A stretch of 64,000 nucleotides of DNA, from the NCBI GenBank assembly GCA_963920705.1, contig CAWUCO010000268.1, forward strand, positions 3,782,001 through 3,846,000, written 5' to 3'. Shown here one piece after another: positions 40,535 to 54,800 of this stretch (its first letter is position 1; every line of letters begins with the position of its first letter). The stretch comes from Odiellus spinosus. Its lineage: Eukaryota > Arthropoda > Arachnida > Opiliones > Phalangiidae. The position numbers were made by a program, and so were the translations under genes. The notes below the pieces were generated by a model. It ran no database searches and was not told the DNA's origin. It was given only the letters and a program-made list of their open reading frames with translations.

Positions 40535-40917
40535 TTTGTCACAATTTTGCAATTTAGACAAAACCAAAGTCATTCGAAAGAGCAATTAATGGACAGTCTA
40601 AATAACAAGAGTTTTCAAAAATCCGTTGAAAAACAAGAAAAATATGGCCAATTCAAGAAACCATAGAATATCAAAATAGTCAAATTTCAGATTTTAAAAA
40701 TTCGCTTTTTGATATTAGATGCTTATTGAATTGTCCATATTTTCCATGTTTTTCAACGGATTTTCCAAAACTCTTGTTTTTTAGATAGACCAATATTTGC
40801 TATTTCGAGTGGTCTTAATTTTGTCTAAATCGCTTAAAAATCAAAAGTTTTGTGTCCATTTGAATCCAATAATCTTGGATTTTTAAGCGTTTTTGCTTAA
40901 TTTTAACCAATTTTATA

Positions 40918-43900
40918 TTGGTCACAATTTTGCAATTTAGACAAAACCAAAGTCATTCGAAAGAGCAATTAATGGACAGTCTAAATAACAAGAGTTTTCA
41001 AAAATCCGTTGAAAAACAAGAAAAATATGGCCAATTCAAGAAACCATACAATATCAAAATAGTCAAATTTCAGATTTTCAAAATTCGCTTTTTGATATTA
41101 GATGTTTTTTGAATTGTCCATATTTTCCATGTTTTTCAAGGGATTTTCCAAAACTCATGTATTTTAGATAGACCAATATTTGCTCTTTCGAGTAGTCTTA
41201 ATTTTGTCTAAATCGCTTAAAAATCAAAAGTTTTGTGTCCATTTGAATCCAATAATCTTGGATTTTTAAGTGTTTTTGCTTTATTTTAACCAATTTTATA
41301 TTTGTCACAATTTTGCAATTTAGACAAAACCAAAGTCATTCGAAAGAGCAATTAATGGACAGTCTAAATAACAAGAGTTTTCAAAAATTCGTTGAAAAAC
41401 AAGAAAAATATGGCCAATTCAAGAAATCATACAATATCAAAATAGTCAAATTTCAGATTTTAAAAATTCGCTTTTTGATATTAGATGCTTTTTGAATTGT
41501 CCATATTTTCCATGTTTTTCAACGGATTTTCCAAAACTCTTGATTTTCAGATAGACCAATATTTGCTCTTTCGAGTGGTCTTAATTTTGTCTAAATCGCT
41601 TAAAAATCAAAAGTTTTGTGTCCATTTGAATCCTATAATCTTGGATTTTTAAGTGTTTTTGCTTTATTTTAACCAATTTTATATTTGTCACAATTTTGCA
41701 ATTTAGACAAAACCAAAGTCATTCGAAAGAGCAATTAATGGACAGTCTAAATAACAAGAGTTTTCAAAAATCCGTTGAAAAACAAGAAAAATATGGCCAA
41801 TTCAAGAAATCATACAATATCAAAATAGTCAAATTTCAGATTTTAAAAATTCGCTTTTTGATATTAGATGCTTTTTGAATTGTCCATATTTTCCATGTTT
41901 TTCAACGGATTTTCCAAAACTCTTGTTTTTTAGATAGACCAATATTTGCTCTTTCGAGTGGTCTTAATTTTGTCTAAATCGCTTAAAAATCAAAAGTTTT
42001 GTGTCCATTTGAATCCAATAATCTTGGATTTTTAAGCGTTTTTGCTTAATTTTAACCAATTTTATATTGGTCACAATTTTGCAATTTAGACAAAACCAAA
42101 GTCATTCGAAAGAGCAATTAATGGACAGTCTAAATAACAAGAGTTTTCAAAAATCCGTTGAAAAACAAGAAAAATATGGCCAATTCAAGAAACCATACAA
42201 TATCAAAATAGTCAAATTTCAGATTTTCAAAATTCGCTTTTTGATATTAGATGTTTTTTGAATTGTCCATATTTTCCATGTTTTTCAAGGGATTTTCCAA
42301 AATTCATGTTTTTTAGATAGACCAATATTTGCTCTTTCGAGTAGTCTTAATTAGGTCTAAATCGCTTAAAAATCAAAAGTTTTGTGTCCATTTGAATCCA
42401 ATAATCTTGGATTTTTAAGCGTTTTTGCTTAATTTTAACCAATTTTATATTGGTCACAATTTTGCAATTTAGACAAAACCAAAGTCATTCGAAAGAGCAA
42501 TTAATGGACAGTCTAAATAACAAGAGTTTTCAAAAATCCGTTGAAAAACAAGAAAAATATGGCCAATTCAAGAAACCATACAATATCAAAATAGTCAAAT
42601 TTCAGATTTTCAAAATTCGCTTTTTGATATTAGATGTTTTTTGAATTGTCCATATTTTCCATGTTTTTCAAGGGATTTTCCAAAACTCATGTATTTTAGA
42701 TAGACCAATATTTGCTCTTTCGAGTAGTCTTAATTTTGTCTAAATCGCTTAAAAATCAAAAGTTTTGTGTCCATTTGAATCCAATAATCTTGGATTTTTA
42801 AGTGTTTTTGCTTTATTTTAACCAATTTTATATTTGTCACAATTTTGCAATTTAGACAAAACCAAAGTCATTCGAAAGAGCAATTAATGGACAGTCTAAA
42901 TAACAAGAGTTTTCAAAAATTCGTTGAAAAACAAGAAAAATATGGCCAATTCAAGAAATCATACAATATCAAAATAGTCAAATTTCAGATTTTAAAAATT
43001 CGCTTTTTGATATTAGATGCTTTTTGAATTGTCCATATTTTCCATGTTTTTCAACGGATTTTCCAAAACTCTTGATTTTCAGATAGACCAATATTTGCTC
43101 TTTCGAGTGGTCTTAATTTTGTCTAAATCGCTTAAAAATCAAAAGTTTTGTGTCCATTTGAATCCTATAATCTTGGATTTTTAAGTGTTTTTGCTTTATT
43201 TTAACCAATTTTATATTTGTCACAATTTTGCAATTTAGACAAAACCAAAGTCATTCGAAAGAGCAATTAATGGACAGTCTAAATAACAAGAGTTTTCAAA
43301 AATTCGTTGAAAAACAAGAAAAATATGGCCAATTCAAGAAATCATACAATATCAAAATAGTCAAATTTCAGATTTTAAAAATTCGCTTTTTGATATTAGA
43401 TGCTTTTTGAATTGTCCATATTTTCCATGTTTTTCAACGGATTTTCCAAAACTCTTGATTTTCAGATAGACCAATATTTGCTCTTTCGAGTGGTCTTAAT
43501 TTTGTCTAAATCGCTTAAAAATCAAAAGTTTTGTGTCCATTTGAATCCTATAATCTTGGATTTTTAAGTGTTTTTGCTTTATTTTAACCAATTTTATATT
43601 TGTCACAATTTTGCAATTTAGACAAAACCAAAGTCATTCGAAAGAGCAATTAATGGACAGTCTAAATAACAAGAGTTTTCAAAAATCCGTTGAAAAACAA
43701 GAAAAATATGGCCAATTCAAGAAATCATACAATATCAAAATAGTCAAATTTCAGATTTTAAAAATTCGCTTTTTGATATTAGATGCTTTTTGAATTGTCC
43801 ATATTTTCCATGTTTTTCAACGGATTTTCCAAAACTCTTGTTTTTTAGATAGACCAATATTTGCTCTTTCGAGTGGTCTTAATTTTGTCTAAATCGCTTA

Positions 43901-44747
43901 AAAATCAAAAGTTTTGTGTCCATTTGAATCCAATAATCTTGGATTTTTAAGCGTTTTTGCTTAATTTTAACCAATTTTATATTGGTCACAATTTTGCAAT
44001 TTAGACAAAACCAAAGTCATTCGAAAGAGCAATTAATGGACAGTCTAAATAACAAGAGTTTTCAAAAATCCGTTGAAAAACAAGAAAAATATGGCCAATT
44101 CAAGAAACCATACAATATCAAAATAGTCAAATTTCAGATTTTCAAAATTCGCTTTTTGATATTAGATGTTTTTTGAATTGTCCATATTTTCCATGTTTTT
44201 CAAGGGATTTTCCAAAATTCATGTTTTTTAGATAGAACAATATTTGCTCTTTCGAGTAGTCTTAATTAGGTCTAAATCGCTTAAAAATCAAAAGTTTTGT
44301 GTCCATTTGAATCCAATAATCTTGGATTTTTAAGTGTTTTTGCTTTATTTTAACCAATTTTATATTTGTCACAATTTTCCAATTTAGACAAAACCAAAGT
44401 CATTCGAAAGAGCAATTAATGGACAGTCTAAATAACAAGAGTTTTCAAAAATCCGTTGAAAAACAAGAAAAATATGGCCAATTCAAGAAACAATACAATA
44501 TCAAAATAGTCAAATTTCAGATTTTCAAAATTCGCTTTTTGATATTAGATGCTTTTTGAATTGTCCATATTTTCCATGTTTTTAAACGGATTTTCCAAAA
44601 CTCTTGTTTTTTAGATAGACCAATATTTGCTCTTTCGAGTGGTCTTAATTTTGTCTAAATCGCTTAAAAATCAAAAGTTTTGTGTCCATTTGAATCCAAT
44701 AATCTTGGATTTTTAAGCGTTTTTGCTTAATTTTAACCAATTTTATA
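40918..44747 (+). repeat. Tetramer and pentamer HOR units side by side
   Basis: CATGTATTTTAG occurs at 41,156 and 42,688 (1,532 bp apart), marking two units. The first runs CCATAC, AAATTCG, TCATAC, then CCATAC with AATTCATG and TTAATTAGGTC. The second has the AAATTCG monomer twice in succession (42,845 and 43,228), making five monomers before the same AATTCATG/TTAATTAGGTC monomer at 43,982. The extra copy is a single-monomer tandem duplication inside the HOR. Confidence 0.85.
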
Positions 44748-45909
44748 TTGGTCACAATTTTGCAATTTAGACAAAACCAAAGTCATTCGAAAGAGCAATT
44801 AATGGACAGTCTAAATAACAAGAGTTTTCAAAAATCCGTTGAAAAACAAGAAAAATATGGCCAATTCAAGAAACCATACAATATCAAAATAGTCAAATTT
44901 CAGATTTTCAAAATTCGCTTTTTGATATTAGATGTTTTTTGAATTGTCCATATTTTCCATGTTTTTCAAGGGATTTTCCAAAATTCATGTTTTTTAGATA
45001 GACCAATATTTGCTCTTTCGAGTAGTCTTAATTAGGTCTAAATCGCTTAAAAATCAAAAGTTTTGTGTCCATTTGAATCCTATAATCTTGGATTTTTAAA
45101 TGTTTTTGCTTTATTTTAACCAATTTTATATTTGTCACAATTTTGCAATTTAGACAAAACCAAAGTCATTCGAAAGAGCAATTAATGGACAGTCTAAATA
45201 ATAAGAGTTTTCAAAAATCCGTTGAAAACCAAGAAAAATATGGCCAATTCAAGAAATCATAGAATATCAAAATAGTCAAATTTCAGATTTTAAAAATTCG
45301 CTTTTTGATATTAGATGCTTATTGAATTGTCCATATTTTCCATGTTTTTCAACGGATTTTCCAAAACTCTTGTTTTTTAGATAGACCAATATTTGCTATT
45401 TCGAGTGGTCTTAATTTTGTCTAAATCGCTTAAAAATCAAAAGTTTTGTGTCCATTTGAATCCAATAATCTTGGATTTTTAAGTGTTTTTGCTTAATTTT
45501 AACCAATTTTATATTTGTCACAATTTTGCAATTTAGACAAAACCAAAGTCATTCGAAAGAGCAATTAATGGACAGTCTAAATAATAAGAGTTTTCAAAAA
45601 TCCGTTGAAAAACAAGAAAAATATGGCCAATTCAAGAAACCATACAATATCAAAATAGTCAAATTTCAGATTTTAAAAATTCGCTTTTTGATATTAGATG
45701 TTTTTTGAATTGTCCATATTTTCCATGTTTTTCAACGGATTTTCCAAAACTCTTGTTTTTTAGATAGACCAATATTTGCTCTTTCGAGTGGTCTTAATTT
45801 TTGTCTAAATCGCTTAAAAATCAAAAGTTTTGTGTCCATTTGAATCCAATAATCTTGGATTTTTAAGTGTTTTTGCTTAATTTTAACCAATTTTATATTT
45901 GTCACAATT

Positions 45910-48900
45910 TTGCAATTTAGACAAAACCAAAGTCATTCGAAAGAGCAATTAATGGACAGTCTAAATAATAAGAGTTTTTAAAAATCCGTTGAAAAACAAG
46001 AAAAATATGGCCAATTCAAGAAACCATACAATATCAAAATAGTCAAATTTCAGATTTTCAAAATTCGCTTTTTGATATTAGATGCTTTTTGAATTGTCCA
46101 TATTTTCCATGTTTTTCAACGGATTTTCCAAAACTCTTGTTTTTTAGATAGACCAATATTTGCTCTTTCGAGTGGTCTTAATTTTTGTCTAAATCGCTTA
46201 AAAATCAAAAGTTTTGTGTCCATTTGAATCCAATAATCTTGGATTTTTAAGTGTTTTTGCTTAATTTTAACCAATTTTATATTTGTCACAATTTTGCAAT
46301 TTAGACAAAACCAAAGTCATTCGAAAGAGCAATTAATGGACAGTCTAAATAATAAGAGTTTTCAAAAATCCGTTGAAAAACAAGAAAAATATGGCCAATT
46401 CAAGAAACCATACAATATCAAAATAGTCAAATTTCAGATTTTCAAAATTCGCTTTTTGATATTAGATGCTTTTTGAATTGTCCATATTTTCCATGTTTTT
46501 CAACGGATTTTCCAAAACTCTTGTTTTTTAGATAGACCAATATTTGCTCTTTCGAGTGGTCTTAATGTTGTCTAAATCGCTTAAAAATCAAAAGTTTTGT
46601 GTCCATTTGAATCCAATAATCTTGGATTTTTAAGCGTTTTTGCTTAATTTTAACCAATTTTATATTGGTCACAATTTTGCAATTTAGACAAAACCAAAGT
46701 CATTCGAAAGAGCAATTAATGGACAGTCTAAATAACAAGAGTTTTCAAAATCCGTTGAAAAACAAGAAAAATATGGCCAATTCAAGAAACCATACAATAT
46801 CAAAATAGTCAAATTTCAGATTTTCAAAATTCGCTTTTTGATATTAGATGTTTTTTGAATTGTCCATATTTTCCATGTTTTTCAAGGGATTTTCCAAAAT
46901 TCATGTTTTTTAGATAGACCAATATTTGCTCTTTCGAGTAGTCTTAATTAGGTCTAAATCGCTTAAAAATCAAAAGTTTTGTGTCCATTTGAATCCTATA
47001 ATCTTGGATTTTTAAATGTTTTTGCTTTATTTTAACCAATTTTATATTTGTCACAATTTTGCAATTTAGACAAAACCAAAGTCATTCGAAAGAGCAATTA
47101 ATGGACAGTCTAAATAATAAGAGTTTTTAAAAATCCGTTGAAAAACAAGAAAAATATGGCCAATTCAAGAAACCATACAATATCAAAATAGTCAAATTTC
47201 AGATTTTCAAAATTCGCTTTTTGATATTAGATGCTTTTTGAATTGTCCATATTTTCCATGTTTTTCAACGGATTTTCCAAAACTCTTGTTTTTTAGATAG
47301 ACCAATATTTGCTCTTTCGAGTGGTCTTAATTTTTGTCTAAATCGCTTAAAAATCAAAAGTTTTGTGTCCATTTGAATCCAATAATCTTGGATTTTTAAG
47401 TGTTTTTGCTTAATTTTAACCAATTTTATATTGGTCACAATTTTGCAATTTAGACAAAACCAAAGTCATTCGAAAGAGCAATTAATGGACAGTCTAAATA
47501 ACAAGAGTTTTCAAAATCCGTTGAAAAACAAGAAAAATATGGCCAATTCAAGAAACCATACAATATCAAAATAGTCAAATTTCAGATTTTCAAAATTCGC
47601 TTTTTGATATTAGATGTTTTTTGAATTGTCCATATTTTCCATGTTTTTCAAGGGATTTTCCAAAATTCATGTTTTTTAGATAGACCAATATTTGCTCTTT
47701 CGAGTAGTCTTAATTAGGTCTAAATCGCTTAAAAATCAAAAGTTTTGTGTCCATTTGAATCCTATAATCTTGGATTTTTAAATGTTTTTGCTTTATTTTA
47801 ACCAATTTTATATTTGTCACAATTTTGCAATTTAGACAAAACCAAAGTCATTCGAAAGAGCAATTAATGGACAGTCTAAATAATAAGAGTTTTTAAAAAT
47901 CCGTTGAAAAACAAGAAAAATATGGCCAATTCAAGAAACCATACAATATCAAAATAGTCAAATTTCAGATTTTCAAAATTCGCTTTTTGATATTAGATGC
48001 TTTTTGAATTGTCCATATTTTCCATGTTTTTCAACGGATTTTCCAAAACTCTTGTTTTTTAGATAGACCAATATTTGCTCTTTCGAGTGGTCTTAATTTT
48101 TGTCTAAATCGCTTAAAAATCAAAAGTTTTGTGTCCATTTGAATCCAATAATCTTGGATTTTTAAGTGTTTTTGCTTAATTTTAACCAATTTTATATTTG
48201 TCACAATTTTGCAATTTAGACAAAACCAAAGTCATTCGAAAGAGCAATTAATGGACAGTCTAAATAATAAGAGTTTTCAAAAATCCGTTGAAAAACAAGA
48301 AAAATATGGCCAATTCAAGAAACCATACAATATCAAAATAGTCAAATTTCAGATTTTCAAAATTCGCTTTTTGATATTAGATGCTTTTTGAATTGTCCAT
48401 ATTTTCCATGTTTTTCAACGGATTTTCCAAAACTCTTGTTTTTTAGATAGACCAATATTTGCTCTTTCGAGTGGTCTTAATGTTGTCTAAATCGCTTAAA
48501 AATCAAAAGTTTTGTGTCCATTTGAATCCAATAATCTTGGATTTTTAAGCGTTTTTGCTTAATTTTAACCAATTTTATATTGGTCACAATTTTGCAATTT
48601 AGACAAAACCAAAGTCATTCGAAAGAGCAATTAATGGACAGTCTAAATAACAAGAGTTTTCAAAATCCGTTGAAAAACAAGAAAAATATGGCCAATTCAA
48701 GAAACCATACAATATCAAAATAGTCAAATTTCAGATTTTCAAAATTCGCTTTTTGATATTAGATGTTTTTTGAATTGTCCATATTTTCCATGTTTTTCAA
48801 GGGATTTTCCAAAATTCATGTTTTTTAGATAGACCAATATTTGCTCTTTCGAGTAGTCTTAATTAGGTCTAAATCGCTTAAAAATCAAAAGTTTTGTGTC

Positions 48901-48973
48901 CATTTGAATCCTATAATCTTGGATTTTTAAATGTTTTTGCTTTATTTTAACCAATTTTATATTTGTCACAATT
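45910..48973 (+). repeat. Trimer-dimer-trimer HOR block (1,149 + 766 + 1,149 bp)
   Basis: Trimer 45,910-47,058 contains an AGAGTTTTTAAAAATCC monomer, a TTAATGTTGTC monomer (about 46,565) and a TTGGTCAC monomer with a one-base loss (TCAAAATCC, about 46,745). Dimer 47,059-47,824 has the first and third types only. Trimer 47,825-48,973 repeats all three, with TTAATGTTGTC at about 48,480. Each block ends with the rare TTTTTAAATGTTTTTGC. The middle block is the trimer minus its central monomer. Confidence 0.85.
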
Positions 48974-50929
48974 TTGCAATTTAGACAAAACCAAAGTCAT
49001 TCGAAAGAGCAATTAATGGACAGTCTAAATAATAAGAGTTTTCAAAAATCCGTTGAAAAACAAGAAAAATATGGCCAATTCAAGAAATCATAGAATATCA
49101 AAATAGTCAAATTTCAGATTTTCAAAATTCGCTTTTTGATATTAGATGCTTTTTGAATTGTCCTTATTTTCAATGTTTTTCAACGGATTTTCCAAAACTC
49201 TTGTTTTTTAGATAGACCAATATTTGCTCTTTCGAGTGGTCTTAATTTTGTCTAAATCGCTTAAAAATCAAAAGTTTTGTGTCCATTTGAATCCAATAAT
49301 CTTGGATTTTTAAGCGTTTTTGCTTTATTTTAACCAATTTTATATTTGTCACAATTTTGCAATTTAGACAAAACCAAAGTCATTCGAAAGAGCAATTAAT
49401 GGACAGTCTAAATAATAAGAGTTTTCAAAAATCCGTTTAAAAACAAGAAAAATATGGCCAATTCAAGAAATCATAGAATATCAAAATAGTCAAATTTCAG
49501 ATTTTAAAAATTCTCTTTTTGATATTAGATGTTTTTTGAATTGGCTATATTTTCCATGTTTTTCAACGGATTTTCCAAAACTCTTGTTTTTTAGATAGAC
49601 CAATATTTGCTCTTTCGAGTGGTCTTAATTTTGTCTAAATCGCTTAAAAATCAAAAGTTTTGTGTCCATTTGAATCCAATAATCTTGGATTTTTAAGTGT
49701 TTTTGCTTTATTTTAACCAATTTTATATTTGTCACAATTTTGCAATTTAGACAAAACCAAAGTCATTCGAAAGAGCAATTAATGGACAGTCTAAATAATA
49801 AGAGTTTTCAAAAATCCGTTGAAAAACAAGAAAAATATGGCCAATTCAAGAAATCATAGAATATCAAAATAGTCAAATTTCAGATTTTAAAAATTCGCTT
49901 TTTGATATTAGATGTTTTTTGAATTGGCTATATTTTCCATGTTTTTCAACGGATTTTCCAAAACTCTTGTTTTTTAGATAGACCAATATTTGCTCTTTCG
50001 AATAGTCTTAATTTTGTCTAAATCGCTTAAAAATCAAAAGTTTTGTGTCCATTTGAATCCAATAATCTTGGATTTTTAAGTGTTTTTGCTTTATTTTAAC
50101 CAATTTTATATTTGTCACAATTTTGCAATTTAGACAAAACCAAAGTCATTCGAAAGAGCAATTAATGGACAGTCTAAATAATAAGAGTTTTCAAAAATCC
50201 GTTGAAAAACAAGAAAAATATGGCCAATTCAAGAAATCATAGAATATCAAAATAGTCAAATTTCAGATTTTCAAAATTCGCTTTTTGATATTAGATGCTT
50301 TTTGAATTGTCCTTATTTTCAATGTTTTTCAACGGATTTTCCAAAACTCTTGTTTTTTAGATAGACCAATATTTGCTCTTTCGAGTGGTCTTAATTTTGT
50401 CTAAATCGCTTAAAAATCAAAAGTTTTGTGTCCATTTTAATCCAATAATCTTGGATTTTTAAGCGTTTTTGTTTAATTTTAACCAATTTTATATTTGTCA
50501 CAATTTTGCAATTTAGACAAAACCAAAGTCATTCGAAAGAGCAATTAATGGACAGTCTAAATAATAAGAGTTTTCAAAAATCCGTTGAAAAACAAGAAAA
50601 ATATGGCCAATTCAAGAAATCATAGAATATCAAAATAGTCAAATTTCAGATTTTCAAAATTCGCTTTTTGATATTAGATGCTTTTTGAATTGTCCATATT
50701 TTCAATGTTTTGCAACGGATTTTCCAAAACTCTTGTTTTTTAGATAGACCAATATTTGCTCTTTCGAGTGGTCTTAATTTTGTCTAAATCGCTTAAAAAT
50801 CAAAAGTTTTGTGTCCATTTGAATCCAATAATCTTGGATTTTTAAGTGTTTTTGCTTTATTTTAACCAATTTTATATTTGTCACAATTTTGCAATTTAGA
50901 CAAAACCAAAGTCATTCGAAAGAGCAATT

Positions 50930-53270
50930 AATGGACAGTCTAAATAATAAGAGTTTTCAAAAATCCGTTTAAAAACAAGAAAAATATGGCCAATTCAAGA
51001 AATCATAGAATATCAAAATAGTCAAATTTCAGATTTTAAAAATTCGCTTTTTGATATTAGATGTTTTTTGAATTGGCTATATTTTCCATGTTTTTCAACG
51101 GATTTTCCAAAACTCTTGTTTTTTAGATAGACCAATATTTGCTCTTTCGAGTGGTCTTAATTTTGTCTAAATCGCTTAAAAATCAAAAGTTTTGTGTCCA
51201 TTTGAATCCAATAATCTTGGATTTTTAAGTGTTTTTGCTTTATTTTAACCAATTTTATATTTGTCACAATTTTGCAATTTAGACAAAACCAAAGTCATTC
51301 GAAAGAGCAATTAATGGACAGTCTAAATAATAAGAGTTTTCAAAAATCCGTTGAAAAACAAGAAAAATATGGCCAATTCAAGAAATCATAGAATATCAAA
51401 ATAGTCAAATTTCAGATTTTCAAAATTCGCTTTTTGATATTAGATGCTTTTTGAATTGTCCATATTTTCAATGTTTTTCAACGGATTTTCCAAAACTCTT
51501 GTTTTTTAGATAGACCAATATTTGCTCTTTCGAGTAGTCTTAATTTTGTCTAAATTGCTTAAAAATCAAAAGTTTTGTGTCCATTTGAATCCAATAATCT
51601 TGGATTTTTAAGTGTTTTTGCTTAGTTTTAACCAATTTTATATTTGTCACAATTTTGCAATTTAGACAAAACCAAAGTTATTCGAAAGAGCAATTAATGG
51701 ACAGTCTAAATAACAAGAGTTTTCAAAAATCCGTTGAAAAACAAGAAAAATATGGCCAATTCAAGAAATCATAGAATATCAAAATAGTCAAATTTCAGAT
51801 TTTCAAAATTCGCTTTTTGATATTAGATGTTTTTTGAATTGTCCATATTTTCCATGTTTTTCAACGGATTTTCCAAAACTCTTGATTTTCAGATAGACCA
51901 ATATTTGCTCTTTCGAGTGGTCTTAATTTTGTCTAAATCGCTTAAAAATCAAAAGTTTTGTGTCCATTTGAATCCAATAATCTTGGATTTTTAAGTGTTT
52001 TTGCTTTATTTTAACCGATTTTATATTTGTCACAATTTTGCAATTTAGACAAAACCAAAGTCATTCGAAAGAGCAATTAATGGACAGTCTAAATAATAAG
52101 AGTTTTCAAAAATCCGTTTAAAAACAAGAAAAATATGGCCAATTCAAGAAATCATAGAATATCAAAATAGTCAAATTTCAGATTTTAAAAATTCGCTTTT
52201 TGATATTAGATGTTTTTTGAATTGGCTATATTTTCCATGTTTTTCAACGGATTTTCCAAAACTCTTGTTTTTTAGATAGACCAATATTTGCTCTTTCGAG
52301 TGGTCTTAACTTTGTCTAAATCGCTTAAAAATCAAAAGTTTTGTGTCCATTTGAATCCAATAATCTTGGATTTTTAAGTGTTTTTGCTTTATTTTAACCA
52401 ATTTTATATTTGTCACAATTTTGCAATTTAGACAAAACCAAAGTCATTCGAAAGAGCAATTAATGGACAGTCTAAATAATAAGAGTTTTCAAAAATCCGT
52501 TGAAAAACAAGAAAAATATGGCCAATTCAAGAAATCATAGAATATCAAAATAGTCAAATTTCAGATTTTCAAAATTCGCTTTTTGATATTAGATGCTTTT
52601 TGAATTGTCCATATTTTCAATGTTTTTCAACGGATTTTCCAAAACTCTTGTTTTTTAGATAGACCAATATTTGCTCTTTCGAGTAGTCTTAATTTTGTCT
52701 AAATTGCTTAAAAATCAAAAGTTTTGTGTCCATTTGAATCCAATAATCTTGGATTTTTAAGTGTTTTTGCTTAGTTTTAACCAATTTTATATTTGTCACA
52801 ATTTTGCAATTTAGACAAAACCAAAGTTATTCGAAAGAGCAATTAATGGACAGTCTAAATAACAAGAGTTTTCAAAAATCCGTTGAAAAACAAGAAAAAT
52901 ATGGCCAATTCAAGAAATCATAGAATATCAAAATAGTCAAATTTCAGATTTTCAAAATTCGCTTTTTGATATTAGATGTTTTTTGAATTGTCCATATTTT
53001 CCATGTTTTTCAACGGATTTTCCAAAACTCTTGATTTTCAGATAGACCAATATTTGGTCTTTCGAGTGGTCTTAATTTTGTCTAAATCGCTTAAAAATCA
53101 AAAGTTTTGTGTCCATTTGAATCCAATAATCTTGGATTTTTAAGTGTTTTTGCTTTATTTTAACCGATTTTATATTTGTCACAATTTTGCAATTTAGACA
53201 AAACCAAAGTCATTCGAAAGAGCAATTAATGGACAATCTAAATAATAAGAGTTTTCAAAAATCCGTTTAA
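50930..53270 (+). repeat. Two tandem 1,149-bp trimer HOR copies
   Basis: CCGTTTAAAAAC occurs at about 50,964, 52,113 and 53,262. AAAGTTATTCG occurs at 51,674 and 52,823, and TTAACCGATTTTA at about 52,011 and 53,160. All are 1,149 bp (three monomers) apart. A related dimer step follows: AAAGTTA recurs at 53,589 and 54,355, each 766 bp on. Confidence 0.8.
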
Positions 53271-54120
53271 AAACAAGAAAAATATGGCCAATTCAAGAAA
53301 TCATAGAATATCAAAATAGTCAAATTTCAGATTTTAAAAATTCGCTTTTTGATATTAGATGTTTTTTGAATTGGCTATATTTTCCATGTTTTTCAACGGA
53401 TTTTCCAAAACTCTTGTTTTTTAGATAGACCAATATTTGCTCTTTCGAGTGGTCTTAATTTTGTCTAAATCGCTTAAAAATCAAAAGTTTTGTGTCCATT
53501 TGAATCCAATAATCTTGGATTTTTAAGTGTTTTTGCTTAGTTTTAACCAATTTTATATTTGTCACAATTTTGCAATTTAGACAAAACCAAAGTTATTCGA
53601 AAGAGCAATTAATGGACAGTCTAAATAACAAGAGTTTTCAAAAATCCGTTGAAAAACAAGAAAAATATGGCCAATTCAAGAAATCATAGAATATCAAAAT
53701 AGTCAAATTTCAGATTTTCAAAATTCGCTTTTTGATATTAGATGTTTTTTGAATTGTCCATATTTTCCATGTTTTTCAACGGATTTTCCAAAACTCTTGA
53801 TTTTCAGATAGACCAATATTTGCTCTTTCGAGTGGTCTTAATTTTGTCTAAATCGCTTAAAAATCAAAAGTTTTGTGTCCATTTGAATCCAATAATCTTG
53901 GATTTTTAAGTGTTTTTGCTTAATTTTAACCAATTTTATATTTGTCACAATTTTGCAATTTAGACAAAACCAAAGTCATTCGAAAGAGCAATTAATGGAC
54001 AGTCTAAATAATAAGAGTTTTCAAAAATCCGTTGAAAAACAAGAAAAATATGGCCAATTCAAGAAATCATAGAATATCAAAATAGTCAAATTTCAGATTT
54101 TCAAAATTCGCTTTTTGATA

Positions 54121-54800
54121 TTAGATCCTTTTTGAATTGTCCATATTTTCAATGTTTTTCAACGGATTTTCCAAAACTCTTGTTTTTTAGATAGACCAAT
54201 ATTTGCTCTTTCGAGTAGTCTTAATTTTGTCTAAATTGCTTAAAAATCAAAAGTTTTGTGTCCATTTGAATCCAATAATCTTGGATTTTTAAGTGTTTTT
54301 GCTTAGTTTTAACCAATTTTATATTTGTCACAATTTTGCAATTTAGACAAAACCAAAGTTATTCGAAAGAGCAATTAATGGACAGTCTAAATAACAAGAG
54401 TTTTCAAAAATCCGTTGAAAAACAAGAAAAATATGGCCAATTCAAGAAATCATAGAATATCAAAATAGTCAAATTTCAGATTTTCAAAATTCGCTTTTTG
54501 ATATTAGATGTTTTTTGAATTGTCCATATTTTCCATGTTTTTCAACGGATTTTCCAAAACTCTTGATTTTCAGATAGACCAATATTTGCTCTTTCGAGTG
54601 GTCTTAATTTTGTCTAAATCGCTTAAAAATCAAAAGTTTTGTGTCCATTTGAATCCAATAATCTTGGATTTTTAAGTGTTTTTGCTTAATTTTAACCAAA
54701 TTTATATTTGTCACAATTTTGCAATTTAGACAAAACCAAAGTCATTCGAAAGAGCAATTAATGGACAGTTTAAATAATAAGAGTTTTCAAAAATCCGTTG
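54121..54800 (+). repeat. Block duplicated 3,446 bp downstream (about 57,567-58,246)
   Basis: TTAGATCCTTTTTG, a change of GATG to GATC, is seen only at 54,121 and 57,567. ACAGTTTAAAT occurs at 54,765 and 58,211, and AACCAAATTTATA precedes each. The offset of 3,446 bp equals nine monomers. Beyond about 54,850 the copies differ (GGCTATATT here, GTCCATATT there). Confidence 0.8.

Larger units (their letters stand above)
9501..45909 (+). repeat. Central domain with multi-monomer higher-order repeats
   Basis: From about 9,501 a distinct class appears with AAGCGTTTTTGCTTAATTT, TATTGGTCAC, and usually CCATAC, TTCAAAATTCG, TCAAGGG, CTCATG and GAGTAG. It recurs at 11,799, 12,566, 13,332, 14,864, 16,396, 19,077, 24,058, 25,590, 29,039, 31,339 and onward, commonly four monomers (1,532 bp) apart. 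Between these lie TCATAC/CCTATA, TTCCAA/CAATAC and TCATAG/CTTATT classes in partly fixed order. Unit size is not constant (3, 4 and 5 monomers all occur). I interpret this as the zone of most recent homogenisation. Confidence 0.8.

Noticed and set aside
696-48391. About 80 near-identical plus-strand open frames of 60-78 codons, one per monomer, as a multicopy gene family
   Set aside because: They start at TTG; the first ATG is about 14 codons in. They repeat with the satellite period, are closed by TAG or one-base indels in a large share of monomers, and their few differences are the monomer-class sites. The peptide is a low-complexity Lys/Ile/Gln-rich product of AT-rich DNA. No signal, domain or flanking gene structure is seen.
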